From NCBI GenBank assembly GCA_905480195.1, contig CAJQPN010000001.1, positions 1 to 64,000 of the forward strand: a DNA stretch of 64,000 bases, read 5' to 3'. A program made the position numbers and the translations under genes. Origin of the DNA: an uncultured Acidimicrobiales bacterium (GTDB lineage Bacteria; Actinomycetota; Acidimicrobiia; Acidimicrobiales; Aldehydirespiratoraceae). The notes beneath the pieces were generated by a model. That model was given only the letters and a program-made list of their open reading frames with translations. It was not told where the DNA came from and made no database searches. Below are positions 16,892 through 26,702 of the stretch, piece after piece. Numbering within the stretch: position 1 is the stretch's first letter; each line of letters begins with the position of its first letter.

Positions 16892-18810
16892 CGGCGAATG
16901 TCGAGCGGAGGAAGCTCATCGGCGGGCACGAACTCCAGCATCGCACCAAAGAACGCCAGTTCGGCTTCGAGAGCCGCAATGACGTTCTCGGCCTTGCGGA
17001 AGCCGTGTTGTTCGCCTTCGAAGAGGAGATAGCTCACGGGAATACCTCGCGCCTCAAGGGCAGCCACGATCATCTCGCTCTGGTTCGGGGGGACGATTGC
17101 GTCCTCGTCGCCCTGCAACACGATCATTGGGGCCGAGAACTTGTCGACGTGATTGATCGGCGACCGTTCGTCGTACACCGCCTTGGTTTCGGGCCACGGC
17201 CCGATCAGCGTGTCGAGATAGCGACTCTCGAACTTATGGGTGTCGGTCGCGAGGGCCTCCAGATCGGCGACACCGTAACGACTCGCACCGGCAGCGAACG
17301 CATCATGGAACGCGAGTGCACTCAGAACGGTGTAGCCACCCGCACTTCCGCCCCGAATCATCAGCCGAGACGGGTCGGCATCACCCCGGTCGGCGAGATA
17401 GCGGGCAGCGGCAACACAGTCCTCGACGTCGGCGATGCCCCACACTCCATCGAGGCTGCGGCGATAGGTTCGGCCGTAGCCGGTGGAACCCCGGTAGTCG
17501 ACATCGACGACGGCGATGCCTCGGGAGGTCCAGTACAGAATCCCGAGCTGTAGTTGACGCCGGGCCTGTCCTGTCGGGCCCCCATGGGCGAGGACGAGAA
17601 GTGGTGGAGCTGCACCTTCCGGACCGACATGGGCGGGATTGGTGGGCGGATAGTAAAGGCCGTGCGCCTGCGCATCACCATCACCGGTGCGGAAGGTGAT
17701 CGACTCGGGTTCGATCAGATAGCCCTGCTCGATCGGTAGCCCCCGCCCTGTCGACAAGACCTCTCGCCGCACGTTGGGGCCGTCGAGGTGGAGCCTGACG
17801 ACTTGCGGCTCGTGGCCGTAGCCGGCGCCGACATAGACGACGCCCCCGCGAGCAGGCTGCAGCGACGAAATCGTCGCGTCGGGCATCGAGACGGTGCGGC
17901 CGTCGATGACCAGTTCATCGCCGGTGGCGAGGCCGACCGCAGCGACCGTGTGGTCGGTCGTGACCGCCCACCGCTGCATCCCGAACACCCAACTAGGTGT
18001 CGCCACCTCAAAGGTCCCGACGACGATTGGCTGAAAGCCAGCCTCGTTGTCGATCGAGACGAGGTTCCACCACTCGTCGCGGTCGGTGCACGCGAGAAGC
18101 CGACCATCGGGCGACCATCCAGGTTCGACCCAGGCCTCGGAACCGTTACCCACCTCGATCGTCACCTCACCGATCGCCCCGTCGCTATACGACGCCGCAT
18201 GCAGTCGAGTCGAGTCCCACGGCATGTTGGGGTGATTCCACGACACCCATACCAGTTGCGCGCCATCAGGCGAGAAGCGGGGTGACGACACGAAGTCGGT
18301 TCCACCCCACACGAGCCGTACGTCCATCGAACCGTCGGTGGGGATCGCCACCAACTCGTTGGTCGGTTCACGATCGTCGTGGTGCGTCTCACGGACTGCG
18401 ACGACAAACCGCCCCTGTGCATCGACTCGGAAGTCGGCGAATCGCACGCCTCGAGGGGTGTCCGGCTCGGGGGTGAGCAAGGTCGGTTCTCGACCGGGCA
18501 CGAGCCGGCGTAACCGTTGGTCGCTGACGTCGACGTAGTACGCCACACCGTTGTGCACCCACCACGACCCACCCCCGTACTCATGCACCAGCGTGCGGAC
18601 GTACGCGTCGAGCGGGGTCACTTCATCGGCACGGCCGTCGCTGAATCGGACCAGCGCCGTTCGGCCACCTTCGTCGGGTCTGACCTCAGCCCACCAAACA
18701 TCGTCGCCATCCACACAGCACTCCGAGATGCCAACAGCGCCGCGAACGAGCGACGCTGCGGTGATCGGAGACGGCCACTCGCCGTAGGGCGTGACCGTCG
18801 GATCGATCAC
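16888..18810 (-). CDS. S9-family (prolyl oligopeptidase-like) serine peptidase
   Basis: 640 residues: an N-terminal beta-propeller (about 1-370) and a C-terminal alpha/beta hydrolase. The nucleophile is S489 in [11 protein letters not shown]; likely acid D570 in QGDEDAIVP and base H602 in GEQHGF complete the triad. It resembles dipeptidyl aminopeptidase/acylaminoacyl peptidase enzymes of subfamily S9C, which cleave short peptides, probably in the cytoplasm (no signal peptide). The GTG start overlaps the stop of the aminotransferase gene (GTGA), and its own stop overlaps the next gene. The three genes form one translationally linked operon. Confidence 0.9.
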   Translation of the reverse strand: MIDPTVTPYGEWPSPITAASLVRGAVGISECCVDGDDVWWAEVRPDEGGRTALVRFSDGRADEVTPLDAYVRTLVHEYGGGSWWVHNGVAYYVDVSDQRLRRLVPGREPTLLTPEPDTPRGVRFADFRVDAQGRFVVAVRETHHDDREPTNELVAIPTDGSMDVRLVWGGTDFVSSPRFSPDGAQLVWVSWNHPNMPWDSTRLHAASYSDGAIGEVTIEVGNGSEAWVEPGWSPDGRLLACTDRDEWWNLVSIDNEAGFQPIVVGTFEVATPSWVFGMQRWAVTTDHTVAAVGLATGDELVIDGRTVSMPDATISSLQPARGGVVYVGAGYGHEPQVVRLHLDGPNVRREVLSTGRGLPIEQGYLIEPESITFRTGDGDAQAHGLYYPPTNPAHVGPEGAAPPLLVLAHGGPTGQARRQLQLGILYWTSRGIAVVDVDYRGSTGYGRTYRRSLDGVWGIADVEDCVAAARYLADRGDADPSRLMIRGGSAGGYTVLSALAFHDAFAAGASRYGVADLEALATDTHKFESRYLDTLIGPWPETKAVYDERSPINHVDKFSAPMIVLQGDEDAIVPPNQSEMIVAALEARGIPVSYLLFEGEQHGFRKAENVIAALEAELAFFGAMLEFVPADELPPLDIRR

Positions 18811-20003
18811 GACAAGAAGTCGGCAATGCGACCGACACCCTCTCGGAGATCATCGTCGCCGAGCGCAAACGACAGCCGCGCACCGCCGCCAACGCCAAAC
18901 GCCTCGCCTGGCACGACAGCCACTTTGGCCTGCTCGAGCAACACGTCGGCGAGATCAAGCGTGGTGTCGACTCGGTGTCCGCCGATCTCGTTGCCGAGCA
19001 GCGCAGAGAAGTCGGGGTAGGCGTAGAACGCTCCCTGGGGCTCGGGACACAGCACACCCTCGATACTCGACAACATCGAGTACATGGTTGTGCGGCGGCG
19101 ATCAAATGCTTCGCGCATCTGGTGGACGGCATCGAGTGGACCCGATACAGCGGCAAGCGCTGCCGCCTGAGCGACGTTTGCAACGTTGCTGGTGGAGTGC
19201 GACTGAAGATTTTGCGCGGCCTTCACGAGGTCGGCCGGGCCGATCAGCCAGCCAACCCGCCACCCAGTCATGGCGTAGGTCTTGGCCACACCGTTGAGAA
19301 CGATCATTTTGTCGCCGATCTCGGGACAGAGCGTGGCGATCGAATGGAACTCGTTGCCACCGTAGACAAGGTGTTCGTAGATCTCGTCCGCGATCACCCA
19401 GATGTCGTGCTCGGCTGCCCAACGACCGATCGCACGGATCTCTTCCTCGGGATAAATCGCACCCGTGGGATTGGACGGTGATACGAACACGAGCGCCTTG
19501 GTATTTGGCGTACGTGCAGCTTCGAGTTGCTCGACGGTGACCCGAAACCCACCCTCGGCGGTGGTGATGAGCGGCACCGTCACACCGCCAGCCAAGGCAA
19601 TCGGCTCTGGATACGTCGTCCAGTACGGTGCGGGGAGGAGGACTTCGTCGCCCGGGTTGAGCAGGGCCTCGAAGCAGTTGTAGACAGCGTGCTTGCCGCC
19701 ATTCGTGACCAGCACCTGCGACGCCTCAACCTCGTAGCCGCTGTCGCGCATCGTCTTGACTGCGATGGCTTCCTTCAACTCGGGTAGGCCGCCGACCGCG
19801 CTGTACTTGTGCATCAACGGGTCGGAACACGCCTTGATCGCCGCCTCGACGATGTGCTGCGGCGTGGCGAAGTCTGGCTCACCCGCCCCAAAACCGATGA
19901 CGTTTTCGCCGGCCGCTCTCATGGCCTTGGCCTTGTTGGAGACGGCCAGGGTGGCGGACGGGGCGATAGCGCCGACACGGCGCGAGATCCGATCGAGACT
20001 CAT
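18807..20003 (-). CDS. Aspartate-type aminotransferase (class I)
   Basis: 398 residues, PLP fold-type I. Motifs: [24 protein letters not shown] (about 175-184), DEIYEHLVY and the PLP lysine K241 in [16 protein letters not shown]. It belongs to the aspartate aminotransferase Ib group (AspB/AspC-like), transferring the amino group between aspartate and 2-oxoglutarate; prephenate activity is possible in this group. TAGCCT lies 6 nt before the ATG. It leads an operon with the S9 peptidase and glycoside hydrolase-like gene. Confidence 0.9.
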   Translation of the reverse strand: MSLDRISRRVGAIAPSATLAVSNKAKAMRAAGENVIGFGAGEPDFATPQHIVEAAIKACSDPLMHKYSAVGGLPELKEAIAVKTMRDSGYEVEASQVLVTNGGKHAVYNCFEALLNPGDEVLLPAPYWTTYPEPIALAGGVTVPLITTAEGGFRVTVEQLEAARTPNTKALVFVSPSNPTGAIYPEEEIRAIGRWAAEHDIWVIADEIYEHLVYGGNEFHSIATLCPEIGDKMIVLNGVAKTYAMTGWRVGWLIGPADLVKAAQNLQSHSTSNVANVAQAAALAAVSGPLDAVHQMREAFDRRRTTMYSMLSSIEGVLCPEPQGAFYAYPDFSALLGNEIGGHRVDTTLDLADVLLEQAKVAVVPGEAFGVGGGARLSFALGDDDLREGVGRIADFLS

Positions 20004-20009
20004 CTCTTC

Positions 20010-20015
20010 AGGCTA
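20010..20015 (-). promoter_or_regulatory. Leaderless -10 element of the aminotransferase gene
   Basis: TAGCCT on the minus strand lies 6 nt before the ATG at 20003; no Shine-Dalgarno. Confidence 0.55.
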
Positions 20016-20086
20016 CTGAGCCGTCGACGAGGATTTCGTCGCGAATACGCGCCGTTTTGCTGCCACAGCTGACACGCTGAGAAGCC

Positions 20087-21208
20087 GTGAGCACGCCCGA
20101 TATTGTCATTCCCACTGACCTCCTGCCCGCCGACGGCCGGTTCGGCTCCGGCCCGACCAAGGTCCGTCCCGAGGCCCTCGATGCTCTGGCACGTCGAGCC
20201 ACCGATTACATGGGTACGTCACACCGTCAGATGCCCGTCAAGCTGATGGTCGCCGAACTGCGTAACGGCATCGCCGAACTGCTCCGCGCCCCCGACGGCT
20301 ACGAAATCGTCTGCGGTAACGGCGGATCCACCGGCTTCTGGGACGCTGCCGTGTTCTCACTCATCGAGCACCGATCGCATCACCTGTCGTTCGGCGAATT
20401 CGGCAGCAAGTTTGGCAAGGCCGTGGCGATGGCTCCTCATCTCGAAAATCCGTCGGTCGCGGAATCCGCCATGGGCACCCACCCGGCGCTAGAGCCGGTC
20501 GATGGGGTCGATGCCATCTGCTACACCCACAACGAGACCTCGACCGGCGTCATGCTTGACCCGGTTCGCGTAAGCACGGGAGACCAGTTGATGCTGGTCG
20601 ACGCGACGTCGGGTGCCGGTGGTCTGATGTTCGATGCCGATGCCACCGATGTCTATTACTTCGCACCGCAGAAGGCGTTGGCCGGCGATGGTGGCTTGTG
20701 GATCGCAATGGTCTCACCGGCAGCTGTCGAACGTATCGAGCGGATCGCTGCCTCGGGTCGCTACATCCCGCCATCGCTCGACCTGAAAGCGGCACTCGAC
20801 AACTCCCGCAAGGACCAGACGTACAACACCCCATCTCTCGCCACCGTGTTCCTCGCCGCACAAACCGTCAACTGGTTCAACGAAAACGGTGGCCTGTCGT
20901 GGTCGGCTGGGAGATCGGCCACGTCGGCCGACATCCTTTACGGCTGGGCCGACCGATCCGACGCCGCCGAGCCATTCGTGCAGATCGAAACGCAGCGCTC
21001 CAAGGTCGTGGCCACCATCGACTTCGACGAGTCGATCGACGCCGACACGCTCGACGACGTGCTGCGTGCCAACGGCATCGTCGACGTCAACGGGTACCGC
21101 AAACTCGGCCGCAACCAGCTTCGTATCGGGATGTTCCCAGCGATCGACCCAACCGACACGCAGGCCCTCACCGCCTGCCTCGACTACTGCATCGAACGTC
21201 TCGGCTAA
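20087..21208 (+). CDS. serC: Phosphoserine aminotransferase
   Basis: 373 residues. It converts 3-phosphohydroxypyruvate to phosphoserine. The N-terminus FGSGPTKVRPEAL and YMGTSHRQMPVK match the actinobacterial/archaeal SerC branch, and K196 in YYFAPQKALAGDGG is the PLP lysine. HNETSTGV and the C-terminal GRNQLRIGMFPAI are also family features. The start is GTG at 20087; I see neither a good SD nor a clear TANNNT at the usual distance, so the start is less certain than the identity. It is divergent from the aminotransferase operon across 83 nt. Confidence 0.93.
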   Translation: MSTPDIVIPTDLLPADGRFGSGPTKVRPEALDALARRATDYMGTSHRQMPVKLMVAELRNGIAELLRAPDGYEIVCGNGGSTGFWDAAVFSLIEHRSHHLSFGEFGSKFGKAVAMAPHLENPSVAESAMGTHPALEPVDGVDAICYTHNETSTGVMLDPVRVSTGDQLMLVDATSGAGGLMFDADATDVYYFAPQKALAGDGGLWIAMVSPAAVERIERIAASGRYIPPSLDLKAALDNSRKDQTYNTPSLATVFLAAQTVNWFNENGGLSWSAGRSATSADILYGWADRSDAAEPFVQIETQRSKVVATIDFDESIDADTLDDVLRANGIVDVNGYRKLGRNQLRIGMFPAIDPTDTQALTACLDYCIERLG

Positions 21209-21244
21209 GCCAACGGTGAGCGCCCTCGACGCCGATCCCGGGGT

Positions 21245-22741
21245 TCAGGGCATGATGCCGGTGCGGGCCAACGGCTCAACGGCAGCAAGGCGACGTCGCG
21301 CGGACGAGGCCAGGCCGGCCAATACCTTCTTTCGCAGGTCACGGGGATCGATCAAATCATCGAAGCTCAAACCGTTGGCCGATCGGTAGCTCGATTCGTC
21401 CTCGGCCGCTTGAAGATCAGCTCGGGTCTGGTCGTCGGCCCCGACGGCGTTCCCGGCTCCGGCCGAACCCATGGCCCCTAGCGTCGCACCCGGGAAGCCG
21501 AAGCTAAGGGTCTGCTCGTCGAAGGGATTCATTGCCATCACGCTGGATCCAAAGCCGTAGGCCTTTCGGAACGTGACATGGATTTTCACCGTCTGAGCCC
21601 GAGTCTGCGCCGCGAACATCCGGGCGCCAGCCCGCAAAATACCAGTTTGCTCCGAGGCCCGCCCTGCCAGCACTCCGGGATTGTCGGCCAAGAACACGAG
21701 CGGCAGATGAAAGCTGTCGCACACCTGAATGAAATGGGCTGCCTTGTCGGCTGCGTCGGTGTCGATTGAGCCGGCGAGCACCGCAGGCTGGTTCGCCACG
21801 ATACCGACTGCGTCACCACCGATTCGGCTGAGCGCGCAGATGATCGAGGGGCCGAAGTCGGGCTGCACCTGAAAGAAGCTGCCACCATCGACCAGTTGCG
21901 ACAGGGCAAGGCGCATGTCGTACGACGTATTTCCGTCACGAGGAACGATCGACAGCAGATCGTCGAGCGACCGAGGGCCGGTATCGCCGGTGTCGACCCA
22001 CGGCGGACGTTCCCACGCCGACGAACCGAAGAACGACAAATACGTGCGAATGTCGTGAAGCAGCGTCACGTCATCAGCGGAAACGTTGTGGATCACCCCG
22101 CTCGCAATCGCCACGCCCGGGCCGCCGAGATCGGCCTTGGAGACCTCTTCGCCCAGCGCCGCCTTCACCACAGGGGGGCCTGCTGTGAAGATCGCGCTGT
22201 CGGGCGTCATCAACGAGAAGTCGCATAGCGGCGCTGTGATCGCACCATGACCTGCCGAGGCGCCCATCACGCCCGTGATCATGGGTACCAGTCCCGAGAG
22301 ATTGCCCTGCGCCCCGAGATCACCGGGCCCACCGCCACCGGGGTCACCTGGCATCGGCGGTCGATGGCCGGCCCCTTCGAGCAGCATCACCAGGGGTACC
22401 CGCTCCCGTCGGGCGACGTCAGCAATACGCCAGCGCTTCCGCGATGCTGCCGGGCCGATCGAGCCGCCAAGCGTGGTGAAGTCCTCCGCCCCGACGGCGA
22501 CCGGACGACCATCGATCATCCCGATCCCGGCGACGAGGGCATCGGCAGGGGCTGCACCCGACAATGCGCCGATCTCAGTGAACGACCCCTCATCGAGCAA
22601 CTCGGCAATCCGCTGGCGGGCATCGAGCCGACCCGCGGCATGTTGTTTGGCCACCTTCGCCGAACCGCCCATCGCACGCGCTTGCGCGCGGCGCGAGGCA
22701 AGGTGGTCGAGGGTTGGGTCCCATTCGGTTGGGTCTGCCAT
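21245..22741 (-). CDS. Acyl-CoA carboxylase beta (carboxyltransferase) subunit-like protein
   Basis: 498 residues, crotonase-fold carboxyltransferase. It has AAGRLDARQRIAELLDEGSF, then VAVGAEDFTTLGGSIG in the N-half. The C-half has SFHLPLVFLADNPGVLAG, KAYGFGSSVMAM and a biotin-carboxyltransferase-like GFPGATLGAMG. It resembles propionyl/methylcrotonyl-CoA carboxylase beta chains, but no alpha (biotin) chain is encoded nearby, so its substrate is open. TATCGT lies 8 nt before the ATG. It follows a TetR regulator and CoA-transferase on the same strand, within an acyl-CoA island. Confidence 0.85.
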   Translation of the reverse strand: MADPTEWDPTLDHLASRRAQARAMGGSAKVAKQHAAGRLDARQRIAELLDEGSFTEIGALSGAAPADALVAGIGMIDGRPVAVGAEDFTTLGGSIGPAASRKRWRIADVARRERVPLVMLLEGAGHRPPMPGDPGGGGPGDLGAQGNLSGLVPMITGVMGASAGHGAITAPLCDFSLMTPDSAIFTAGPPVVKAALGEEVSKADLGGPGVAIASGVIHNVSADDVTLLHDIRTYLSFFGSSAWERPPWVDTGDTGPRSLDDLLSIVPRDGNTSYDMRLALSQLVDGGSFFQVQPDFGPSIICALSRIGGDAVGIVANQPAVLAGSIDTDAADKAAHFIQVCDSFHLPLVFLADNPGVLAGRASEQTGILRAGARMFAAQTRAQTVKIHVTFRKAYGFGSSVMAMNPFDEQTLSFGFPGATLGAMGSAGAGNAVGADDQTRADLQAAEDESSYRSANGLSFDDLIDPRDLRKKVLAGLASSARRRLAAVEPLARTGIMP

Positions 22742-22820
22742 GGCCGCCGACGATAGAGCGAGGCCCAGATCAGTGCGAGAACGATGTCCGCCGGCTAGCG
22801 GTAACTCGTGGCCACGGAGG

Positions 22821-23489
22821 CTACGACCCGAGATCAGATCGATTCCAGTGCATCGATCGCTCGATCACGGATGCCATGGTCTCTGCGAGTTCGGTCGACG
22901 ACACCCCCCATGCCTCGAACCCGGGCTGATGCGCACTCACGTGGGCAAGCATCGTGGTCAACACCGAGGCGATGGCACCCGGCGACGACTCCTGCGGAAT
23001 CTCGCCCGTGGCTCGGGCCTCGTGAGCGAGATCTTGGAGCGCAAGGAACACACCATTGAAGAGCCGAGTGCGGAGTTGCCGAAAGCGATCATCGCCCTCC
23101 AGCGCAGCGAGATCGCAGACCCGCAGGAGGTTGCCGTGCTCGTGGAAAAAGGCCATGAAGCCGTGAGCCAAACCCTTGGCGGCCGAATCTCCCTCCCATG
23201 ACGCCTCGGTGACGAGTGTGCGAAGCCGATGCCCTCCAGAGTCGGTGAGTTCGTCGAGCAGCGACAACACCGCCGACTCGATGTCGGGGAAGTACTGGTA
23301 GAACGTTGCCGGGCTCGTCTCGGCCCGCCGCGACACATCGACCACCGTGAGGTCGCGATACCGACCCTCGGCCACCGCTGCACTCATGGCGTCGAGCAAC
23401 CGTTGCCTGGTCGCCTGGCCACGTCGGCCAGCGACACGACCATCCGCTGCTCGTGCCTTTCCGGTACCGGGGGTCCGTGGATCGCCCAT
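22821..23489 (-). CDS. TetR-family transcriptional regulator
   Basis: 222 residues. The N-terminal helix-turn-helix runs about 25-70, with RQRLLDAMSAAVAEGRY and RRAETSPATFYQYFPDIESAV, followed by a divergent all-helical ligand domain. It sits among acyl-CoA genes, so an acyl-CoA ligand is likely. It is the best local candidate to bind the 15-bp palindrome at 30324-30338. TAGGGT lies 8 nt before the ATG and includes the TAG stop of the CoA-transferase gene upstream. The target has not been shown. Confidence 0.9.
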   Translation of the reverse strand: MGDPRTPGTGKARAADGRVAGRRGQATRQRLLDAMSAAVAEGRYRDLTVVDVSRRAETSPATFYQYFPDIESAVLSLLDELTDSGGHRLRTLVTEASWEGDSAAKGLAHGFMAFFHEHGNLLRVCDLAALEGDDRFRQLRTRLFNGVFLALQDLAHEARATGEIPQESSPGAIASVLTTMLAHVSAHQPGFEAWGVSSTELAETMASVIERSMHWNRSDLGS

Positions 23490-23500
23490 CGCGACGGACC

Positions 23501-24736
23501 CTAGGCGAACTCGTCGCGGAGCGCGGGTCCGTGAGCGTCGAATGGTGCCGCCCGGCGGGCCGGAACCCGTGCGCGGGGCGACACCACCGAGACGACCCCT
23601 TCGGGTGCAATGACGTGCCAGTCTCCGTCCGGCGCCGCGTGGACCGGAGCATTCACCTCAGCTCGCCCCGCCCACGCCGCCACCTGCGACAGCGGTGTCT
23701 CGACAAGGGCGGCGCGCTCAGCGGCGAGCAGTTCGGCACCAAGCGAAGCTGCTACGAGGCCGGTCAACGGATCGGCAACGGCGTCGGCGACGAAAAGCGG
23801 ACCGGTCAGATCCTCGACCCAGACCCCGCCCGCAACTGCTGCGTCATCGCCGAAACCCACCCGATCCGGTTCATTGACCCGCCCATGAGCGGTGATCGAC
23901 AACCACGATGTCGAGGTGTCGGCGACCACCACCGCCGGCTGGATGCCGATCTGCTCCATCGCCCGCGGCCGCGACGCCTCGATCACAAGGTCGGCGGCAC
24001 CGATAAGCCGTTGCAGGAGACGAACGTCGGCCCGATTGTGGAAGTCCACGGCGAGCATTTCCTTCCCACCGTTCATCAGATCGAAGAACGGTGCGGGCCC
24101 GAGCCGTGCCCCATCAGGACGGTTCCGACCCTCAATCTTGATGACGCGCGCGCCGGCGCTCGCGAGAATCGATCCGGCAAGTGGCCCTGCCCACAGCGAC
24201 GTGAAATCGATGACGAGTGGGCGGGCGTTCGCCGAGCGGACCGGACCACGAACCAGCGCTCGCTCAGGCACTCCGCAAGAGCGCTGCTCGTCGGGTCTGG
24301 CGATCGCCACTCCCAACAACCGGCCCCGATCGACAAGATCAACCGCCGTTCGCGACGCGATGAGTGCGCTCACCGTGCACCAATCCTGGGGATCGACATC
24401 GGCCTCCAGCAGTGCCGGTAGGGCGGCGATGTCGTCAGGTCGCGGCAAGTTGAGCACAACCCAGCCGTCGCAAGCTCGTTCGAATCGTGCGGCCCCGCCG
24501 ACGGACACGCACCCCTGCCGCACCATGCCTGCGAGCGCTGCACGCTCACCGAGGAGTGCAGGCCCGTCGAGTCGAACGGCCGTCCCGAACCGGGCCGTCA
24601 TTGTCGCAACCGACCCCGCAGCCGACGCCGCCGCGTTCACGAGACCGGCAGGCGCGACGAGCGGTGGTCCGTCGGGCCGCCCGGTGAGCGCCATGGCACC
24701 GCTTGCGGCCCAAACTGCGACATCGGAGTCCGCCAT
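23501..24736 (-). CDS. CaiB/BaiF-type (family III) CoA-transferase
   Basis: 411 residues from the ATG at 24736, which has TACGGT 6 nt upstream; a longer frame lacks support. The family III core is visible as VIDFTSLWAGPLAGSILA (with the D/S-W-A-GP pattern), GARVIKIEGRNRPDGAR, and DLVIEASRPRAMEQIG. The N-terminal 180 residues are Ala-rich and divergent, suggesting a degenerate second half-domain. The order differs from canonical CaiB, so the substrate cannot be predicted. Neighbours are acyl-CoA genes. Confidence 0.8.
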   Translation of the reverse strand: MADSDVAVWAASGAMALTGRPDGPPLVAPAGLVNAAASAAGSVATMTARFGTAVRLDGPALLGERAALAGMVRQGCVSVGGAARFERACDGWVVLNLPRPDDIAALPALLEADVDPQDWCTVSALIASRTAVDLVDRGRLLGVAIARPDEQRSCGVPERALVRGPVRSANARPLVIDFTSLWAGPLAGSILASAGARVIKIEGRNRPDGARLGPAPFFDLMNGGKEMLAVDFHNRADVRLLQRLIGAADLVIEASRPRAMEQIGIQPAVVVADTSTSWLSITAHGRVNEPDRVGFGDDAAVAGGVWVEDLTGPLFVADAVADPLTGLVAASLGAELLAAERAALVETPLSQVAAWAGRAEVNAPVHAAPDGDWHVIAPEGVVSVVSPRARVPARRAAPFDAHGPALRDEFA

Positions 24737-24742
24737 GACCGC

Positions 24743-24748
24743 ACCGTA
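24743..24748 (-). promoter_or_regulatory. Leaderless -10 element of the CoA-transferase gene
   Basis: TACGGT on the minus strand lies 6 nt before the ATG at 24736. Confidence 0.5.
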
Positions 24749-24850
24749 GCGAATCTCAGACGGCGTCGACTTTCGCGGTCGGGCTGGGGGAGGCAAACTG
24801 ACGTAGACACCGCTATGGCGGAAACGGACGACAATCCTGGGGGAACGACA

Positions 24851-25156
24851 ATGGTCGATTTGAAGGCGGGTGCCCGCTTCCAGAGCACGGTGTGCACGAC
24901 GGAGGTGATCGTGGTGAAGGGTGCCGGCGAAGTCGACCTGACCTGCGGCGGTGCGCCGATGGTTGCCGCCGGAACCGCTTCGATCGACGGTTCTCCGGCT
25001 GCCGGTGCAGCGGAGGGCACGCAGCTCGGAAAGCGCTACGGCAACGAAGCCGGCACCATCGAGATCCTCGCCACGAAGGCAGGCGACGGTTCCGTGGCCG
25101 CCGACGGCGAGGCACTGGTGATCGCCCAGGCCAAAACCCTTCCCGCATCCGACTGA
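24851..25156 (+). CDS. Small conserved protein of unknown function
   Basis: 101 residues (a start at 24815 would give 113). The ATG at 24851 has GGGGGAAC a few bases upstream and is preferred. The protein has two Cys (STVCTTEVIVVKGAG and VDLTCGGAPMV), a Gly/Ala-rich middle and ends LVIAQAKTLPASD. I have a general impression that similar small proteins accompany acyl-CoA synthetase genes in actinobacteria but cannot name a family. It precedes an acyl-CoA synthetase by 21 nt and is probably co-transcribed with it. No function is proposed. Confidence 0.6.
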   Translation: MVDLKAGARFQSTVCTTEVIVVKGAGEVDLTCGGAPMVAAGTASIDGSPAAGAAEGTQLGKRYGNEAGTIEILATKAGDGSVAADGEALVIAQAKTLPASD

Positions 25157-25177
25157 TCGAGCCCTCGGGCGCCCGCA

Positions 25178-26701
25178 ATGAACCTGATGATGCTCCTCGA
25201 GATGGCGGCTTCCGGTCTCGGTGACCGCGTCGCCGTCGGGTCGCGAACGAGCGGTCTCACCTACACCGAACTGTTCGACAAGGCACAGGCAGCCGCTTGT
25301 CGCTATCGCAACAGCGGAGTCGAGGCGGCTGTGCTGTGTGATGAGTCAAGCCATGCAGTACCGATTGCGTTGTTTGGTTCGGCATGGGCCGGCGTGCCCT
25401 ACGTGCCGCTCAACTACCGTCTGCCCCCCGACGATTTGCTCGCACTCGCTGGTCGGGTCGGAAGCGCAGTTGCAGTCACCGATGACATCAACCTCGACCG
25501 CCTCGCTTCGATCGATGCCGTAGCCACGGTTCAGCAGGGCACTTTTCTCGCCGACCCTGCCGGTGGTCACGACACCGGAGCCGAACCCGGCGACTGGAAC
25601 ATGGATCCCGACGACATTGCCGTGTTGCTCTTCACCAGCGGCACGACCGGCACGCCGAAGTCGGCGGTGCTGCGCCAGAAGCATCTGGTGTCGTACATTC
25701 TCGGCTCGGTTGAGTTCATGGGTGCCGGCGAGGACGAAGCGACACTGGTCAGCGTTCCGCCGTATCACATCGCCGGCGTCGCAGCGATGCTGTCCTCGGT
25801 CTACGCCGGACGCCGTATCGTTCAGCTACCCCGGTTCGATCCCCATGCCTGGATCGACACCATCGAAGCTGAAGGTGTCACCCACGCGATGGTCGTCCCC
25901 ACCATGCTGACCCGAATCGTCGATGCCCTCGACGAACGCGGGGGCGATCCGCTGCTCGGCGTGCAGGCGCTGTCCTATGGCGGCGGCAAGATGCCGCGAC
26001 CCGTCATCGAGCGGGCACTCGAGCTGTTCCCGATCACTAACTTCGTGAACGCCTACGGTCTGACCGAGACCAGCTCAACGATTGCGCTGCTCGGCCCCGA
26101 CGAGCACCGGATTGCGCAGTACAGCGATGCGCCAACTGAACGAGCTCGCCTTGCGAGCGTTGGCCGGCCATTACCGGGCGTCGAGGTCGTGATTCGTGAT
26201 GTCGAAGGCATCGACCTCCCTGCAGGTGAGGTCGGCGAAATCTTCGTTCGTGGTGAACAAGTCGCAGGGGAATACCGCGAAAACGGCTCGCTGCTCGATG
26301 CCGACGGCTGGTTCCCCACTCGCGATGGCGGGTACCTCGATGCCGACGGTTTTCTGTTCGTGCAAGGCCGCAACGACGACGTCATCATCCGAGGAGGCGA
26401 GAACATGTCACCCGGCGAGATCGAAGACGTCGCGATTTCGCACCCCAACGTCCGCAACGCAGCAGCGATCGGCGTACCCGATCGCGAATGGGGCGAGAAG
26501 ATTGTGCTCGTAGCCGTGGCGGACGGCACGAACACCGACACTGTCGAGCTCGAAGACCTGATCCGATCCCGACTCCGATCGAGCCGAGTGCCCGCCCACA
26601 TTGTCTTCGTCGACGAACTCCCCCACAACGACACCGGCAAGCTCCTCCGCCGCGTGCTGCGTGAGGACTACGCCCACCTCGGCGACGGCCCCACCGGCTG
26701 A
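25178..26701 (+). CDS. AMP-dependent acyl-CoA synthetase
   Basis: 507 residues, ANL superfamily. P-loop-like FTSGTTGTPKSAV (about 151-163), AYGLTETSS, GWFPTRDGGYLDADGFLFVQGR, and the C-terminal catalytic lysine in HNDTGKLLRR. It activates a carboxylic acid as acyl-AMP and then acyl-CoA; the chain length cannot be read. It is first of a run synthetase - crotonase - M20 peptidase; the crotonase ATG follows its TGA after one base. Two more synthetases lie 5 kb downstream. Confidence 0.9.
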   Translation: MNLMMLLEMAASGLGDRVAVGSRTSGLTYTELFDKAQAAACRYRNSGVEAAVLCDESSHAVPIALFGSAWAGVPYVPLNYRLPPDDLLALAGRVGSAVAVTDDINLDRLASIDAVATVQQGTFLADPAGGHDTGAEPGDWNMDPDDIAVLLFTSGTTGTPKSAVLRQKHLVSYILGSVEFMGAGEDEATLVSVPPYHIAGVAAMLSSVYAGRRIVQLPRFDPHAWIDTIEAEGVTHAMVVPTMLTRIVDALDERGGDPLLGVQALSYGGGKMPRPVIERALELFPITNFVNAYGLTETSSTIALLGPDEHRIAQYSDAPTERARLASVGRPLPGVEVVIRDVEGIDLPAGEVGEIFVRGEQVAGEYRENGSLLDADGWFPTRDGGYLDADGFLFVQGRNDDVIIRGGENMSPGEIEDVAISHPNVRNAAAIGVPDREWGEKIVLVAVADGTNTDTVELEDLIRSRLRSSRVPAHIVFVDELPHNDTGKLLRRVLREDYAHLGDGPTG

Positions 26702-26702
26702 C

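Noticed and set aside
22821-23489. TetR as a drug-resistance regulator
   Set aside because: All neighbours are acyl-CoA genes and no efflux pump is adjacent; a metabolic role is more likely.
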